Positions 43,954 to 53,194 of a DNA stretch of 64,000 bases are shown one piece after another. Source of the stretch: Streptomyces marinisediminis. GTDB taxonomy: Bacteria > Actinomycetota > Actinomycetes > Streptomycetales > Streptomycetaceae. A program made the position numbers and the translations under genes. The DNA lies in NCBI RefSeq assembly GCF_026262575.1, contig NZ_JAPKFL010000004.1, positions 62,001-126,000 of the forward strand, in the 5' to 3' direction. The notes below the pieces were generated by a model. It worked only from the letters and a program-made list of their open reading frames with translations, was not told the origin of the DNA and did not search any database. Each line of letters opens with the position of its first letter. Positions within the stretch are counted from its first letter, which is position 1.

Positions 43954-44458
43954 CGTCGTTCTGCTCGTAGGCGGCGGCAGAGTAGCTCTGCACACCGGTG
44001 CTGATAGTGCCGAATCCCTCGGTGCGGTAGCGGTACCAGTTGCCTTCGCTGCAGTTGGCCACCACGGTGCGCCGGTACTCCTGCACGTTCCCGGCCGTCT
44101 TGGTCTTCGCCGGCAGGGTGGCCACCTGCTGCCACCCGTACCAGCGGGACCGGTAGGTTTTACCGGACACGGTATTGGAGGCCAGCGGCAGCACGTCACA
44201 GGCGCTGACGATCCGGGTGTGTATCTCGTGCTCGTAAGAGTTGCTGGCGTGCGGGAAATTGACCTGAATGCCGCACCCCTTGGGGTAGGCCAGCGTCCCG
44301 ACGCCATCAGTGTCAGCACCATAGGCCGCGTCCCCACGGGCTAAACCCTCGGTCGCCTGCGACTGCGGCGGCACCTGCCCACCGTCTTCGGCTATCGCCG
44401 TGGCCGGAGCCGCAAGGATCAGCAGACCGGAGACAGCGAGCGTAGCGAACTTCTTCAT
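43934..44458 (-). CDS. secreted hypothetical protein, first gene of island operon
   Basis: 174 residues. Clear Sec signal (MKKFATLAVSGLLILAAPATAIA, cleaved about residue 23). The mature part has four Cys (PKGCGIQ, VSACDV, VANCSEG, EIVCR), likely two disulfides, and an aromatic-rich core (YRSRWYGWQQVA, WYRYRTEGFGTI). GGGGGAAAG precedes the ATG. Not recognised; probably an extracellular binding domain or small effector. Confidence 0.78.
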   Translation of the reverse strand: MKKFATLAVSGLLILAAPATAIAEDGGQVPPQSQATEGLARGDAAYGADTDGVGTLAYPKGCGIQVNFPHASNSYEHEIHTRIVSACDVLPLASNTVSGKTYRSRWYGWQQVATLPAKTKTAGNVQEYRRTVVANCSEGNWYRYRTEGFGTISTGVQSYSAAAYEQNDDEIVCR

Positions 44459-44601
44459 ACTTTCCCCCAGCATCGTGCGCCTCACAGGCGCCTTGCTCTT
44501 CGGTCGACGCCGACGCTACCCACGCTGGCTATCAGAATCCCGCCAAACTTACCGAGCATCCCGCCGAGGCTGCGGTATGGCAGGCTGCCCAGGGAGTACA
44601 G

Positions 44602-45264
44602 GTGAAGGCGGCCACCGACCCCACCACCGCGTGGGTTGACACCGCGCCCAACTACCTCGGCGGACGGGCGCAGCCGCTGCTTGCGCCCGTTCTCGCCCAG
44701 CATCCTCTTCAGGTCTCCACCAAGGTCAGATTTCTGACCGGTCAATCCGCCAAGGATGCTGTATCGGAGGGAGCCATCACCAGCGATGACGCGGAGCACG
44801 GGCACTGCCTGAGCAGCCCGTACGTCCACTGGCAATGTGCCCGCAACCGCACCGAACTCGGCCGCGACCGCCTGGACCTCGTCTTCGCCCACAACCCCGA
44901 GCGCACCATCGGTGGCCCGTACGAAGCCCTCCGCGACACCTTCACCGCCTTCGCCCGGGCCCTGGACGGAGAGGGACCCATCCCCCAGGTGGCCGACCTC
45001 GGGTGGCAGGTGTACGCCTCGGCACCCCTGTTCGGCAGCGACCTGCCGCACCTTGCCACCCGCGAACTCACCGCCCTGCTGAACCCGGACCTCACCGCCG
45101 TCCAGGCATGCCTGCTGGCGGCGGCACCTGCCCTGGGGTGACGCGGATTCTGCTCTCCGTCTCCACCCCCGAAACACTGGGCCGAAGCCCAAGCCGCCCT
45201 GCGGAACCCGGACCTCCCTGTCCCTCCACTGCGAGGGGTGCTGGATGTACTCGCCGCCGGCTGA
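44602..45264 (+). pseudogene. aldo/keto reductase remnant
   Basis: Fragments in order: WVDTAPNYLGGRAQPLLAPV, QVSTKVRF, ELGRDRLDLVFAHNPER, then a gap, GWQVYASAPLFGSDLP, then in other frames PGVTRILLSVSTPET and WAEAQAALRNPDLPVP ending at 45264. The N-terminal strand, catalytic Tyr/Lys region and part of the barrel are missing, and two frameshifts occur near 45130-45190. No function is expected. Confidence 0.75.
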
Positions 45265-45269
45265 CCCTA

Positions 45270-46063
45270 CGGACCAACATCGCATGCGCCGGGTCTTCGC
45301 GCGGTCCGCCGAGACGCTGGGCGTCGCAATTGCCGGTCCCGAGATCTGGGGCTGGCACGGTCGCACCCTCAGCAGCCGTGTCGAGCACCCGAACCGAGGC
45401 GTCTGCTGGCTGCGTCTGCTATCCACGCCACAGGAGAGCAGCGGGAAGGATCTGGAAGGGAAACCGCCAGGCCGCCGCGCTCTTCGACAGACGCGTCCAC
45501 AAGCCCCTGCTCCACGGCACCGCGGAGTCCAGCAGCGACGGCTACGCCTACCAGGCCTAGCTGCACGAGTACATCGCCGAGCCAATCTGCTCCCACAGCC
45601 CCGTCCTGCGCACGGGTTCAGACCTGCCGACCACCTGGTGGCACTCCCCCGTACCGACCTCGACTACGTGAGCACCCGTCCCCACAGACCGCGTGGCCGT
45701 ACGACAGGTGTGGGTGGACCGCAGCGTCCCGCGCTTTCTCGGCATGCCTGCCCCGAAAATCACGGACTGAGCGACGGCTTACGGAGACCTGCACACGGCC
45801 AACCTCACGATCACCACCCCCTGTCTGCTCGATTGGGAGGGCTTCGGAATCGCACCTGTCGGCTACGACGCCGCCATGCTCGTGACGTGCTCCCTACTCG
45901 TCCCCGCCTTCGCGAACCGCGTCCGCGACACCTTCCCCATGCTCGAGATGGCGGACGCATCGCCCGGATCATCGTCGTCACCGAGCTACTGCAGTCGGCC
46001 TCACGGGGAGACCACCCCGAGCTCGTGCCAGCGCTCCACTTCCGGGCTGCTGAACTGGTCTGA
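45270..46063 (+). pseudogene. phosphotransferase (APH-like) remnant
   Basis: Readable pieces across frames: IAGPEIWGWHGRTLSSRVEH, FDRRVHKPLLHGTAES, YGDLHTANLTITTPCLLDWE (the HGDLH...N...DWE kinase signature with His changed to Tyr), GYDAAMLVTCSLLVPAFANR and IARIIVVTELLQSASRGDHP. An internal TAG, at least three frameshifts and the lost catalytic-loop His mark it as dead. It probably decayed together with the aldo/keto reductase. Confidence 0.75.
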
Positions 46064-46104
46064 CCGGTTCTTGGGCGGGGACGGCTGTCAGGGATGGCGG
46101 CGGG

Positions 46105-46773
46105 TCAGCCGGCGAGGACGATGGCGTGGGGGGAGGGGGCGAGGTGGGCTCGGTAGCGGCGGATGCCCCAGGTGCGGTGCTCCAGCTCTGCCGCCACCAG
46201 CACCTCCGCCGCGTTCAGCCGGTCGGGGACGAGTTCCACGAGTGCGGCCACGGGGTGGTCGCCGACCAGCGGGAAGCCCTTGACCCGGCGGAACTCCCAC
46301 TGCGGGTCCGGCTGGGACGCGCCGTGGCCGCGCACGATCCACTCGCGCCGCTCCGCGCCCGCACCCGGCGGCCTCTCCACGCCCACGTCCAGCAGGCCCG
46401 CGTTGACCGTGAAGCTCATGCCCATGCCGGAGCCGACGACCGGACGGGTGCGTTCGCCGGGGTCGATCAGCCGCGCGACGGGGCGTGCCCGGCCGTCCGG
46501 TGTGGACAGCGCCACTCCCAGGGAGGCGTGGCGGAACGCGCCTTTGCCGGCCGGTGTCTCCGGCCGGAACGAGCACACCATCACCAGTTGCCGGAACTCA
46601 CGGTCGGGCATTGCCTTGACGTAGGCCGCCCACTGAGCGGGCACGCCCTCGTGGTCGGCGGGCAGCACGTCCCAGCCGAACGTGAGCCTGCCGCGCAGCG
46701 GCTCGTCGTCGGCCGGGCTGCCGAGCGTGTGCTCCGGCACGAGATCGACCTCGTGCGACCGGACCTCGCTCAT
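46105..46773 (-). CDS. CHAT-associated hypothetical protein
   Basis: 222 residues, no signal or membrane segment, beta-rich. Conserved-looking stretches: TFGWDVLPADHEGVPAQWAA, MVCSFRPETPAGKGAFRHAS, GSGMGMSFTVNAGLLDVGVE and LEHRTWGIRRYRAHL. Its ATG overlaps the stop of the large CHAT protein (ATGA), so both are made together and probably act together. No known domain recognised; it may be a substrate, inhibitor or scaffold of the CHAT protease. Confidence 0.78.
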   Translation of the reverse strand: MSEVRSHEVDLVPEHTLGSPADDEPLRGRLTFGWDVLPADHEGVPAQWAAYVKAMPDREFRQLVMVCSFRPETPAGKGAFRHASLGVALSTPDGRARPVARLIDPGERTRPVVGSGMGMSFTVNAGLLDVGVERPPGAGAERREWIVRGHGASQPDPQWEFRRVKGFPLVGDHPVAALVELVPDRLNAAEVLVAAELEHRTWGIRRYRAHLAPSPHAIVLAG

Positions 46774-49700
46774 GCCACGGCTCCCTTGCTCCGACCACCC
46801 CGTCCACGCAGGTAGGTGAACGCTCCCCAGTCACGGTAACGGGGATGCCGGGCACGGGTGGCGAGTTGGGCCTCGCGGTAGGCGCGCTCGGGGTCTGTGC
46901 CGTGCGCGATCCGATGGTGCATGTGGTGGTAGAAGTACGTGGTCGGCTCCGGGCGCACGGGCCACAGGCACCCGACGACGGCCTGCGCACCGGCGGTGAT
47001 CAGTGCCGACGGGATGCCCCGGACGTTGTCCGCGCGGTCGAACCGGCCCAGCGCGGACTCGCACGCGGCGAGGGTGACCAGGCGGACACCGCGCAGGTCG
47101 GCCTCCAGGAAGTCGTAGGCGAAGACCCGGCCGTCGTCGTCCCGGTCCGGGGTGAGGTAGAGGCAGTGCATCCACGGCGCGTCCTGGTCCAGCGTCCCGT
47201 GTACGGCGATGTGGACCACGTCCGCCGTGGCCAGTTCGGCGAGCAACCGTTCACGCGTGGCCGCGGGCCCGGTGACGGCGTCCCCGCCGACCGCGGCGGC
47301 GACCGTCCGCGCGTGCTCCTCCAGCGCCGGTTCGGCGTTCAGCCCGTAGGGCACGCCGCCGTGGGCGGAGGCCAGCACCGCGGTGCGGCGCGGCCGGGCG
47401 GGGCCCGCGGCGGGCGTGAGGGCTTCGAGGCCGGCGATGGTGACGACCGTCCAGTCGTCGGCGATCATCCGGTCCCCGGTGCGGCACAGCGGTAGCGGCA
47501 GGTAGTGCAGCGCGCCGTGCGGCCAGGCCAGGACCCGGTCCTTGCCCTGGGCCCGCCACCTGTCCCACGGTTCGCCGCCGCCGAGGGCCACGTCGCCCGG
47601 TTGCCGCAGCAGTCGGCCGCCTTCCGGCGTCACGTCGCCGAAGAGCGGGTCACGTTCGACCTCCGTCCGGATCGCCTCGACCCGGTCCGCCACCGGGTGC
47701 CGGTCGTCGTTCCCGTCCGCGCCGTCGCCCAGGTGCACGAAGAGCTCCCGGCCCTGCCTGGTGACCGCGAGGAGCACGGCCGCGCCGCTCACAGCGGCGG
47801 GCAGGAACCAGGTCAGCAGTACGGTCCGCTCGTCCAGCAGCTCGTGCGTCTTCGCCCAGAGCCGCTGGTCGTCGATGAGCGGTGCCGAGCGGCGCCTCAG
47901 CTCGTCGTCGATGAGCGACGAGACGCGCCACCGCAGGTTCCGGGCGATCTGCTCAGCGTCGTGGCCGCCGGGGCGGCGGTCGGCGTCCAGCGCGTTCAGC
48001 AGGTGCGGCGCCGCGCCGGGGGAGGCGGCGGGCTCCTCCAGGTCGCGCAGTTTGCCGAGGAAGTGCTGGATGTGCGCGGGCAGCGCGAGCGGGCCGTCGA
48101 TCCGCCACCACGCGCCCAGCTCCGGCCCCTTGCCCGCCTGGTGCAGACCGAGCATCAGTCCCAGCGGCAGGGTCTCGGATTCCGCGGTGAGCCGCCAGAT
48201 CGCCGCGTGCACGAGGTCGCGCAGGACGCGGCCGAGTTCGGGCGTGCGGCTCGTGTCGAAGTTCGGCACGTCCACGATGACCGCGGACAGCGCCGCCTCG
48301 AGTTCCTCGCCACGGAGGTCGCCCACCCGCCGCGCGAACGGCACCAGGCTCGCGCGCGCCAGTTCCTCGAAGCCGAGCGAGGCGTAACCGAGTGCCGCGT
48401 ACGTGTAGTAACCCCACGGGAACGGGACGGGGCTGGAGACCGGCTCGCCCGCCTGCGCCGACTGGTGGTACAGGTCCGCCGTCAGCAGCCTGGCCGCTTC
48501 GCTGCGCACGTCGCCCGCCTGCCTCAGAAGGGTCAGCCCGAGCGCCGGCTGCCGCAGGTCGCGGGCGTGGGCGGCCGTGTGCAGCAGCGCCGCCGACCGC
48601 TGCGCCGGCGTCCAGGACCGCGGGAACGGCGCCGCGAGCGGATGGCCGGGCCCCGGGCAGTCGGTGGGGTCGTCGGGCAGCACGTGGAGCCGCGCCTCGG
48701 TCAACTGCCTGCGGTGGGCGGGGCCCCAGTGGACGCCGAGCTGCTCCGCCCAGTTCAGCACGGTGCGCAGCAGCGGCCGGTCGGCGCGTTCCCGGGCCAG
48801 GTTGACGCCCTGGCTGATCACCTTCGCGGTCACGTCGCGGCCGTGGGCGGCGACGAAGTCGGCCAGGGGCGACCCGAACACCGCCCTGGGCAACCCGTCG
48901 GCCAGGTCAGGGGGAACCCCCTCCACCACCCTGAGCAGGAACAGGGCGACATCCGGATCGTCGGCGGCGGACGAGTCGAGCCACGCCGACAGCGCGGCGT
49001 CGGCGGACTCCCGGTGGACTCCCCGCTCGTCCGCGAGGATCTGCGCCAACGACGCCAGCAGCCGGGGCCTGCGCGTCCCGCCGTCCAGCTCCAGCGCGCG
49101 CACCACCAGGCGTCCCGCCTCCGCCACCAGCCGGTGGGACTCGGCCTGGAAGGGCTCCTCGTCGGTGAACCACGTCCGGTACAGGTCCGCGTCCAGCCGA
49201 GCGGACCAGACGGTACGGCCCCCGCGGGCGTAGTGGTCGGCGGCGAAGTCCTCCGCTCCCCGGGTGGCCGTGCGCAACCGGGCGGCGGCCAGCAACGCGG
49301 CGCCCGACTCGGCGGGATCGCTCACCGTGTTGATCAGCCGTGACACCACCGCGTCGGCTTCCTCGAACACCGCGCGGTCGCACCGGTCCGCCACCAGGTG
49401 GACGGCCGACTCGACGGTGCGGAGCGCCGCGTCCCGCCAGGCGGCCTCCGCCCCGCAGGCGTCGGCGACCTCGGCGACCAGCCGCCAGTAGACGTACATG
49501 AGCTCGACCAGTCCGCGGTGGTCGAGGAACTCGTCCCGGAACAGCAGTTCCACCATCGCCCGGGCGGACAGCGCGTGCTCCGCGTGTTCCGTCAGGGCTT
49601 GCCGCGTCCTCTCCAGCTCGCGCGCCCGTCGCTTCGCCTGGGGCAACGACAGGATCCGGTCGCACGCGTGAAGTGCCAGCTCCATCAGCGTGCCGACCGG

Positions 49701-50213
49701 GTCGACGAGGTACCTGACCGTCGGCGCGCCGTCGGCCTCGTCACGCGGTGCGTGGTCCGGCCCGCCGAAGCGCACGGGGCCCGCGCACACCATCCCCTCC
49801 CGCGTCTCGACGTCGAGCGCGCCGACCGGGTCGTCCACGGCGGGCAGCACGTGCGAGACGACCAGCATGACCGAGCCCGAGGCGGTCGCCGCCCCCCGCC
49901 AGCCCGGCGGCTCGTCCAGGCGGAGGTCGTGCGCGAAGTACGCACCGTCCGGGCTGAGGACGGACAGCACGCCTCCGTCGTCCCGCGTGACACACCACCG
50001 GTGATCGACAGGGTGGTCGAACGGCAGCTCGTTCAGCGAGCGGAGCGCCGGAAGGCCCCACCAGCCGTTCGCCCGGGTGAACAGGCTGCCTCCGGCCCCG
50101 CCGCCGGCGGTGAACGGGCTGACGCCGACCAGTCCCACCGCCAGTCCGGCATGCCGGACACCGTCCACCTCCACGATGAACGCCCACCCAGTGATGTCCC
50201 GCGACAGCCGCAC
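46770..50213 (-). CDS. CHAT-domain (caspase-like) protein
   Basis: 1147 residues. The N-terminal ~160 residues are a beta-rich unknown domain (SRDITGWAFIVEVDGVRHAG). The middle 600 residues are helical, repeat-like (TPR-type probable). The C-terminal CHAT protease has HGALHYLPLP, VVHIAVHGTLDQD with catalytic His1005, and LVTLAACESALG with catalytic Cys1051, then IPSALITAGAQAVVGCLWPV. The GTG at 50213 follows GAGGGGA; the frame continues upstream without protein character. CHAT proteases occur in bacterial conflict and cell-death systems; that role here is an inference from family and from the coupled partner gene. Confidence 0.88.
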   Translation of the reverse strand: MRLSRDITGWAFIVEVDGVRHAGLAVGLVGVSPFTAGGGAGGSLFTRANGWWGLPALRSLNELPFDHPVDHRWCVTRDDGGVLSVLSPDGAYFAHDLRLDEPPGWRGAATASGSVMLVVSHVLPAVDDPVGALDVETREGMVCAGPVRFGGPDHAPRDEADGAPTVRYLVDPVGTLMELALHACDRILSLPQAKRRARELERTRQALTEHAEHALSARAMVELLFRDEFLDHRGLVELMYVYWRLVAEVADACGAEAAWRDAALRTVESAVHLVADRCDRAVFEEADAVVSRLINTVSDPAESGAALLAAARLRTATRGAEDFAADHYARGGRTVWSARLDADLYRTWFTDEEPFQAESHRLVAEAGRLVVRALELDGGTRRPRLLASLAQILADERGVHRESADAALSAWLDSSAADDPDVALFLLRVVEGVPPDLADGLPRAVFGSPLADFVAAHGRDVTAKVISQGVNLARERADRPLLRTVLNWAEQLGVHWGPAHRRQLTEARLHVLPDDPTDCPGPGHPLAAPFPRSWTPAQRSAALLHTAAHARDLRQPALGLTLLRQAGDVRSEAARLLTADLYHQSAQAGEPVSSPVPFPWGYYTYAALGYASLGFEELARASLVPFARRVGDLRGEELEAALSAVIVDVPNFDTSRTPELGRVLRDLVHAAIWRLTAESETLPLGLMLGLHQAGKGPELGAWWRIDGPLALPAHIQHFLGKLRDLEEPAASPGAAPHLLNALDADRRPGGHDAEQIARNLRWRVSSLIDDELRRRSAPLIDDQRLWAKTHELLDERTVLLTWFLPAAVSGAAVLLAVTRQGRELFVHLGDGADGNDDRHPVADRVEAIRTEVERDPLFGDVTPEGGRLLRQPGDVALGGGEPWDRWRAQGKDRVLAWPHGALHYLPLPLCRTGDRMIADDWTVVTIAGLEALTPAAGPARPRRTAVLASAHGGVPYGLNAEPALEEHARTVAAAVGGDAVTGPAATRERLLAELATADVVHIAVHGTLDQDAPWMHCLYLTPDRDDDGRVFAYDFLEADLRGVRLVTLAACESALGRFDRADNVRGIPSALITAGAQAVVGCLWPVRPEPTTYFYHHMHHRIAHGTDPERAYREAQLATRARHPRYRDWGAFTYLRGRGGRSKGAVA

Positions 50214-50796
50214 TGCCGTTCCCCTCGCGCCAACCGGTGACCAACGGTGCAACCATGGCACGCGGGTTCGGCCGCTCGGCGGTGAAGTCGCGGCCGACGG
50301 CATCCGGCGACCCCGGCGCGGCCGACTCCGGGGCGGGGGCGCGGCGCCGCTGCCCGTGGACGGCGCTCCCCAGACCGAGCCCCCGCACCGGCCGCTCGAC
50401 GGCGCACCGGGGGCCAGGAACTCCCCCGCGTCCGGGCGGGCTCCGCGGCGCTCGGAGCGGGGTGGGGCCTTTCCCGGACATCGCCAGCGCCCTGATGTGG
50501 TGCAACAACTCGCGTTCTCCGGGCAGTTGCGAGCTCCGGTGGGGGCGTCACACGCGCGCCACGCCTTTCGGCGCGCGCCGCGCCGTGGCCGTCGTCTCCC
50601 CCCTTCCGTCCGGAGACGGTCGTCCCGCACCGGCCGTGCCGCAGGTGAGCGAGCTTCCTCCGCGTGAAGACCGGGGTCGGGGCTTCGCGCGCGCCCTGGA
50701 GCTCCCCGTCGGGATGAGTACCCGTACTCATGCCCGCGGCGCACCGCACGGTTCATCGTGTGACGACCGACCTGGCTCAAGGTGAAGGAATCCGCG
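50214..50796. promoter_or_regulatory. divergent region with ATGAGTAC palindrome
   Basis: 583 bases between the CHAT operon and the membrane-protein gene, no gene supported. ATGAGTAC-CC-GTACTCAT at 50714-50731 is a perfect 8-bp inverted repeat, 65 bases before the membrane-protein ATG. It resembles a regulator operator; the same half-site occurs on minus near 11.72 kb. Confidence 0.5.
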
Positions 50797-51549
50797 ATGC
50801 CGAGTACGTCCCGCCCCCGCCGCGTGCCGCGCCTGCGCCGGCTTCTCGGGCTCGCCGCGGGGAGCCGGCTGGCCCGGGGCTATCTGGCGGTCGTCGTGGC
50901 CTCCGTGCCGGCCTCCTTCGTCTTCCCGGACAGCCCTGTCCTCCTCTTCCTGAACCCCCTGACACTCACGGCACCCCTCTCCTTCCTGAGCCTGCTTCTC
51001 CCCTTCGGCCCTGGCACGGAGGGCGGCGGGGCGGTCGAAGTGCTGGCCACCGGTTGGGCGGTGCTCTGGACCCTGCTGTGCGCGCTGGTGAACGCCGCCG
51101 TGCTCGGCGCGCTCACCGCACGGTCCGCGCCCGCCGCGTCGCGTGGCGCGCGCGAACCCCTCCCGCGCCGTTCCGCGCAGCAGGGACCGGGCCTCGTGCG
51201 TCCTGCCCACCCCCGGCTGCGGAGGGTTCGGGCCCAGTTGGCGCCCGCGGTGGACAACTGGCTCGCGCGTGGGTATCTCGCCGTGGTCGCGGCGTCGCTG
51301 GGGTTCTTCCTGAGCGTCGTGTACCTGTCGCCCGAGCCGGGGTTCGCCGGGATCTGGCCACTGATGGCCACGGCGCCGCTCAGCGTCGTCGCCTTCCTGC
51401 TGGCGTCACCCGACCTGGGGCCGTCCCTTGCCTGGTTGAACCCGCTGCTCTTCACCGCCGGCACGGCCCTGTCCGGACTGATCAACGCCGTGCTGATCGG
51501 CCGGCTCGCCCACAAGCTGCGGACGCGCGAGGCGGGCCCGGCCGCCTGA
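50797..51549 (+). CDS. two-repeat membrane protein (SCO4225-like)
   Basis: 250 residues formed by two similar halves. Each begins LARGYLAVV(V/A)AS and continues with hydrophobic segments (LLFLNPLTLTAPLSFLSLLL; GIWPLMATAPLSVVAFLL) and a C-terminal helix (LVNAAVLGALTA; LINAVLIGRLAH). About six membrane helices with a basic cytoplasmic linker in between. It resembles what I recall as the SCO4225 family. The ATG at 50797 has GAAGGA 8 nt upstream. Function unknown; palindrome upstream. Confidence 0.78.
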   Translation: MPSTSRPRRVPRLRRLLGLAAGSRLARGYLAVVVASVPASFVFPDSPVLLFLNPLTLTAPLSFLSLLLPFGPGTEGGGAVEVLATGWAVLWTLLCALVNAAVLGALTARSAPAASRGAREPLPRRSAQQGPGLVRPAHPRLRRVRAQLAPAVDNWLARGYLAVVAASLGFFLSVVYLSPEPGFAGIWPLMATAPLSVVAFLLASPDLGPSLAWLNPLLFTAGTALSGLINAVLIGRLAHKLRTREAGPAA

Positions 51550-51868
51550 GCGAACGCCGGATCATCCGCCGGTCGGACGGCCCTCAGGAACCGTCTCCTG
51601 CGGCGAGCCCGCGGTAGCAGACGGCCGGGTCGGCCTCGGCAGCGGGCCGACCGTCCTGGCACGCGTCACGGCAGGCCACCAGGGCCCGCCCAACGCGGTG
51701 AGCGGCCTGCCACCCGTGGGGCGGCGGCTGGCGGGCGGTCGAGGGGGAACGGAGTCCAGGCCAGGGGCGGGGCTGCGCTCGGGCCGAGGTAGCCGGTCCG
51801 ACGGGGCGGCCGGAAGATCCTTCGCCTATCGTGATCGCGTTGGGCTCACGCGTCGGAGGAGACTCACC
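51550..51868. promoter_or_regulatory. intergenic with -10 box of the MBL gene
   Basis: No gene supported. TATCGT (51827-51832) is a plausible -10 about 37 bases before the metallo-hydrolase ATG, which has GGAGGAG as its ribosome site. Confidence 0.4.
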
Positions 51869-52870
51869 ATGACCCGTTCACCCGGAAACGGCGGCTTAGC
51901 GGGCCGCCTGTCCAGACGTCGCTTCGGTCAACTCGCCGCACTCGGGCTCGCCGCCGGCGCCGGTTCGGTCGCGCTCACCGCACCGGCCGCGGCGGTCGGC
52001 GCGGAAGCACGGCACTACTACCACCGTGCCCGCAGGCTGGCGGGGAGCGACCCCGTCCTCCTCGCCCTCGTCAGGGCGCTGACCCCGGACATCGACTTCC
52101 CCCGCCCGTCCGTGCCGGAGCCGCTGAAGCTCTTCGACAACCTGGCCTTCCTGAGCGCGGGCTGGGTCTCCGCCATGGCGGTGCTGACGGACGACGGGAT
52201 CGTGCTCATCGACGCGCTCACCTCTCCGGCCGAGGCCGAGAGCATCCTCGTCCCCGGGCTGCGCGCGCTGGGAGCCGACCCGGAGATGATCAAGTACGTC
52301 GTCGTCACCCACGGCCACGCGGACCACTTCGGCGGCGCGCGGTTCCTCGCCGACCGCTACGGAGCACGGGTCCTGATGACGCCGGCCGACTGGGACCTCG
52401 TCGCCCGGACCCGGCCGGACAACGCCCCCGTCCGCGACCTGGAGATCGCGGACGGGCAACGGCTCTCGCTCGGCGGGACGACGATCCAACTGCACCGCAC
52501 CCCCGGCCACACCCCGGGCACCGTCTCGCTGATCCTCCCGGTGCGGGCGGGCCACGAACGCCACACGGCCATGCTGTGGGGCGGCACGAACCCGCCCACC
52601 GAACTCGCGGAACTGCGCACCTACCTGGCGTCCATCCGCTCCTTCCGAAAGCGGACCCGGCAGGAGAACGTGGACGTGGAACTGTCCAACCACCCCAACG
52701 ACTACGGTCTCCAACGCGCCGAGCAGCTTCGGAACCAGCCCGACGGAGTCAACCCCTTCGTGCTCGGCCGGCCGCGGACGCAGCGGTACCTGGCGGTGAT
52801 GGACCTCATGCTGCGTGGGCGGATCGCCGACGCCGAAGCGGCCCAGCCCTCGGGCGGCGCCCTGCCGTAG
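51869..52870 (+). CDS. Tat-exported metallo-beta-lactamase-fold hydrolase
   Basis: 333 residues. Twin-arginine signal SRRRFGQLAALGLAAGAGSVALT near residues 15-37, so export is in folded form with metals loaded. Zinc ligands VTHGHADHFGG (HxHxDH), TPGHTPGT and a late SNHPNDYG His resemble subclass B3 beta-lactamases and related lactonases. The usual GDxL Asp of glyoxalase-II types is replaced by WGGT. ATG at 51869 with GGAGGAG upstream. Substrate unknown. Confidence 0.88.
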   Translation: MTRSPGNGGLAGRLSRRRFGQLAALGLAAGAGSVALTAPAAAVGAEARHYYHRARRLAGSDPVLLALVRALTPDIDFPRPSVPEPLKLFDNLAFLSAGWVSAMAVLTDDGIVLIDALTSPAEAESILVPGLRALGADPEMIKYVVVTHGHADHFGGARFLADRYGARVLMTPADWDLVARTRPDNAPVRDLEIADGQRLSLGGTTIQLHRTPGHTPGTVSLILPVRAGHERHTAMLWGGTNPPTELAELRTYLASIRSFRKRTRQENVDVELSNHPNDYGLQRAEQLRNQPDGVNPFVLGRPRTQRYLAVMDLMLRGRIADAEAAQPSGGALP

Positions 52871-52963
52871 AGAGGTCGCTCCGCAGGTTGACGGTGCGTC
52901 CCGGGACCGCGGAGAGGGCGCCTGAGAGCGCTTCCGAGGGGCCCCATCAGACCGGGCCGCAGA

Positions 52964-53056
52964 ATGCTGCACTGGCTGGCGTTCACGCTCAGTTACTGCT
53001 TTTCCTTGGTGGCCGGAGTCGCGCTTGGAGTGTGGTTCGCCGCGCTCGTTTCCTGA
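52964..53056 (+). CDS. possible 30-residue hydrophobic peptide
   Basis: ATG at 52964 to TGA at 53054-53056, encoding a peptide that starts MLHWLAFTLSYCFSLVAG and ends GVWFAALVS, a single membrane span. The ribosome site is weak. It lies in the 324-base gap before the LysM gene, which otherwise holds nothing I can support. Confidence 0.3.
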   Translation: MLHWLAFTLSYCFSLVAGVALGVWFAALVS

Positions 53057-53194
53057 GCCACTGGCCCCTCGCCGGGGCAGGGCGGGCGGGGTGTGGCGTG
53101 ATCTCGTCGGTGGGGGGTGGCGCGGGGTTTGCCTCGGAGCGGGGGGTGGGCGCACGGTGGGCAGGGCCGCTTGAACGCGACTCGGGAGGTTCTC

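Larger units (their letters stand above)
38764..46070. mobile_element. decayed integrative element / accessory island at tRNA-Arg
   Basis: From the tRNA-Arg 3' end to the CHAT operon. It holds truncated int, split xis, a RepSA fragment, a second integrase relic, two complete IS elements, three unknown genes and two pseudogenes. Base composition and codon use are uneven and locally AT-rich near 42.0-42.2 kb. Order tRNA-int-xis-rep on minus is that of AICE-type actinomycete elements. No copy of the tRNA 3' end was found on the far side, so the right border is set only by where intact chromosomal genes resume. Confidence 0.75.

Noticed and set aside
45876..46283. 135-codon plus frame crossing the end of the phosphotransferase relic
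   Set aside because: It mixes a pseudogene frame with antisense of the CHAT-associated gene; not a gene.
50214..50780. N-terminal extension of the CHAT protein
   Set aside because: The frame is open but Arg/Pro/Ser-rich without protein character; the GTG at 50213 has a good ribosome site.
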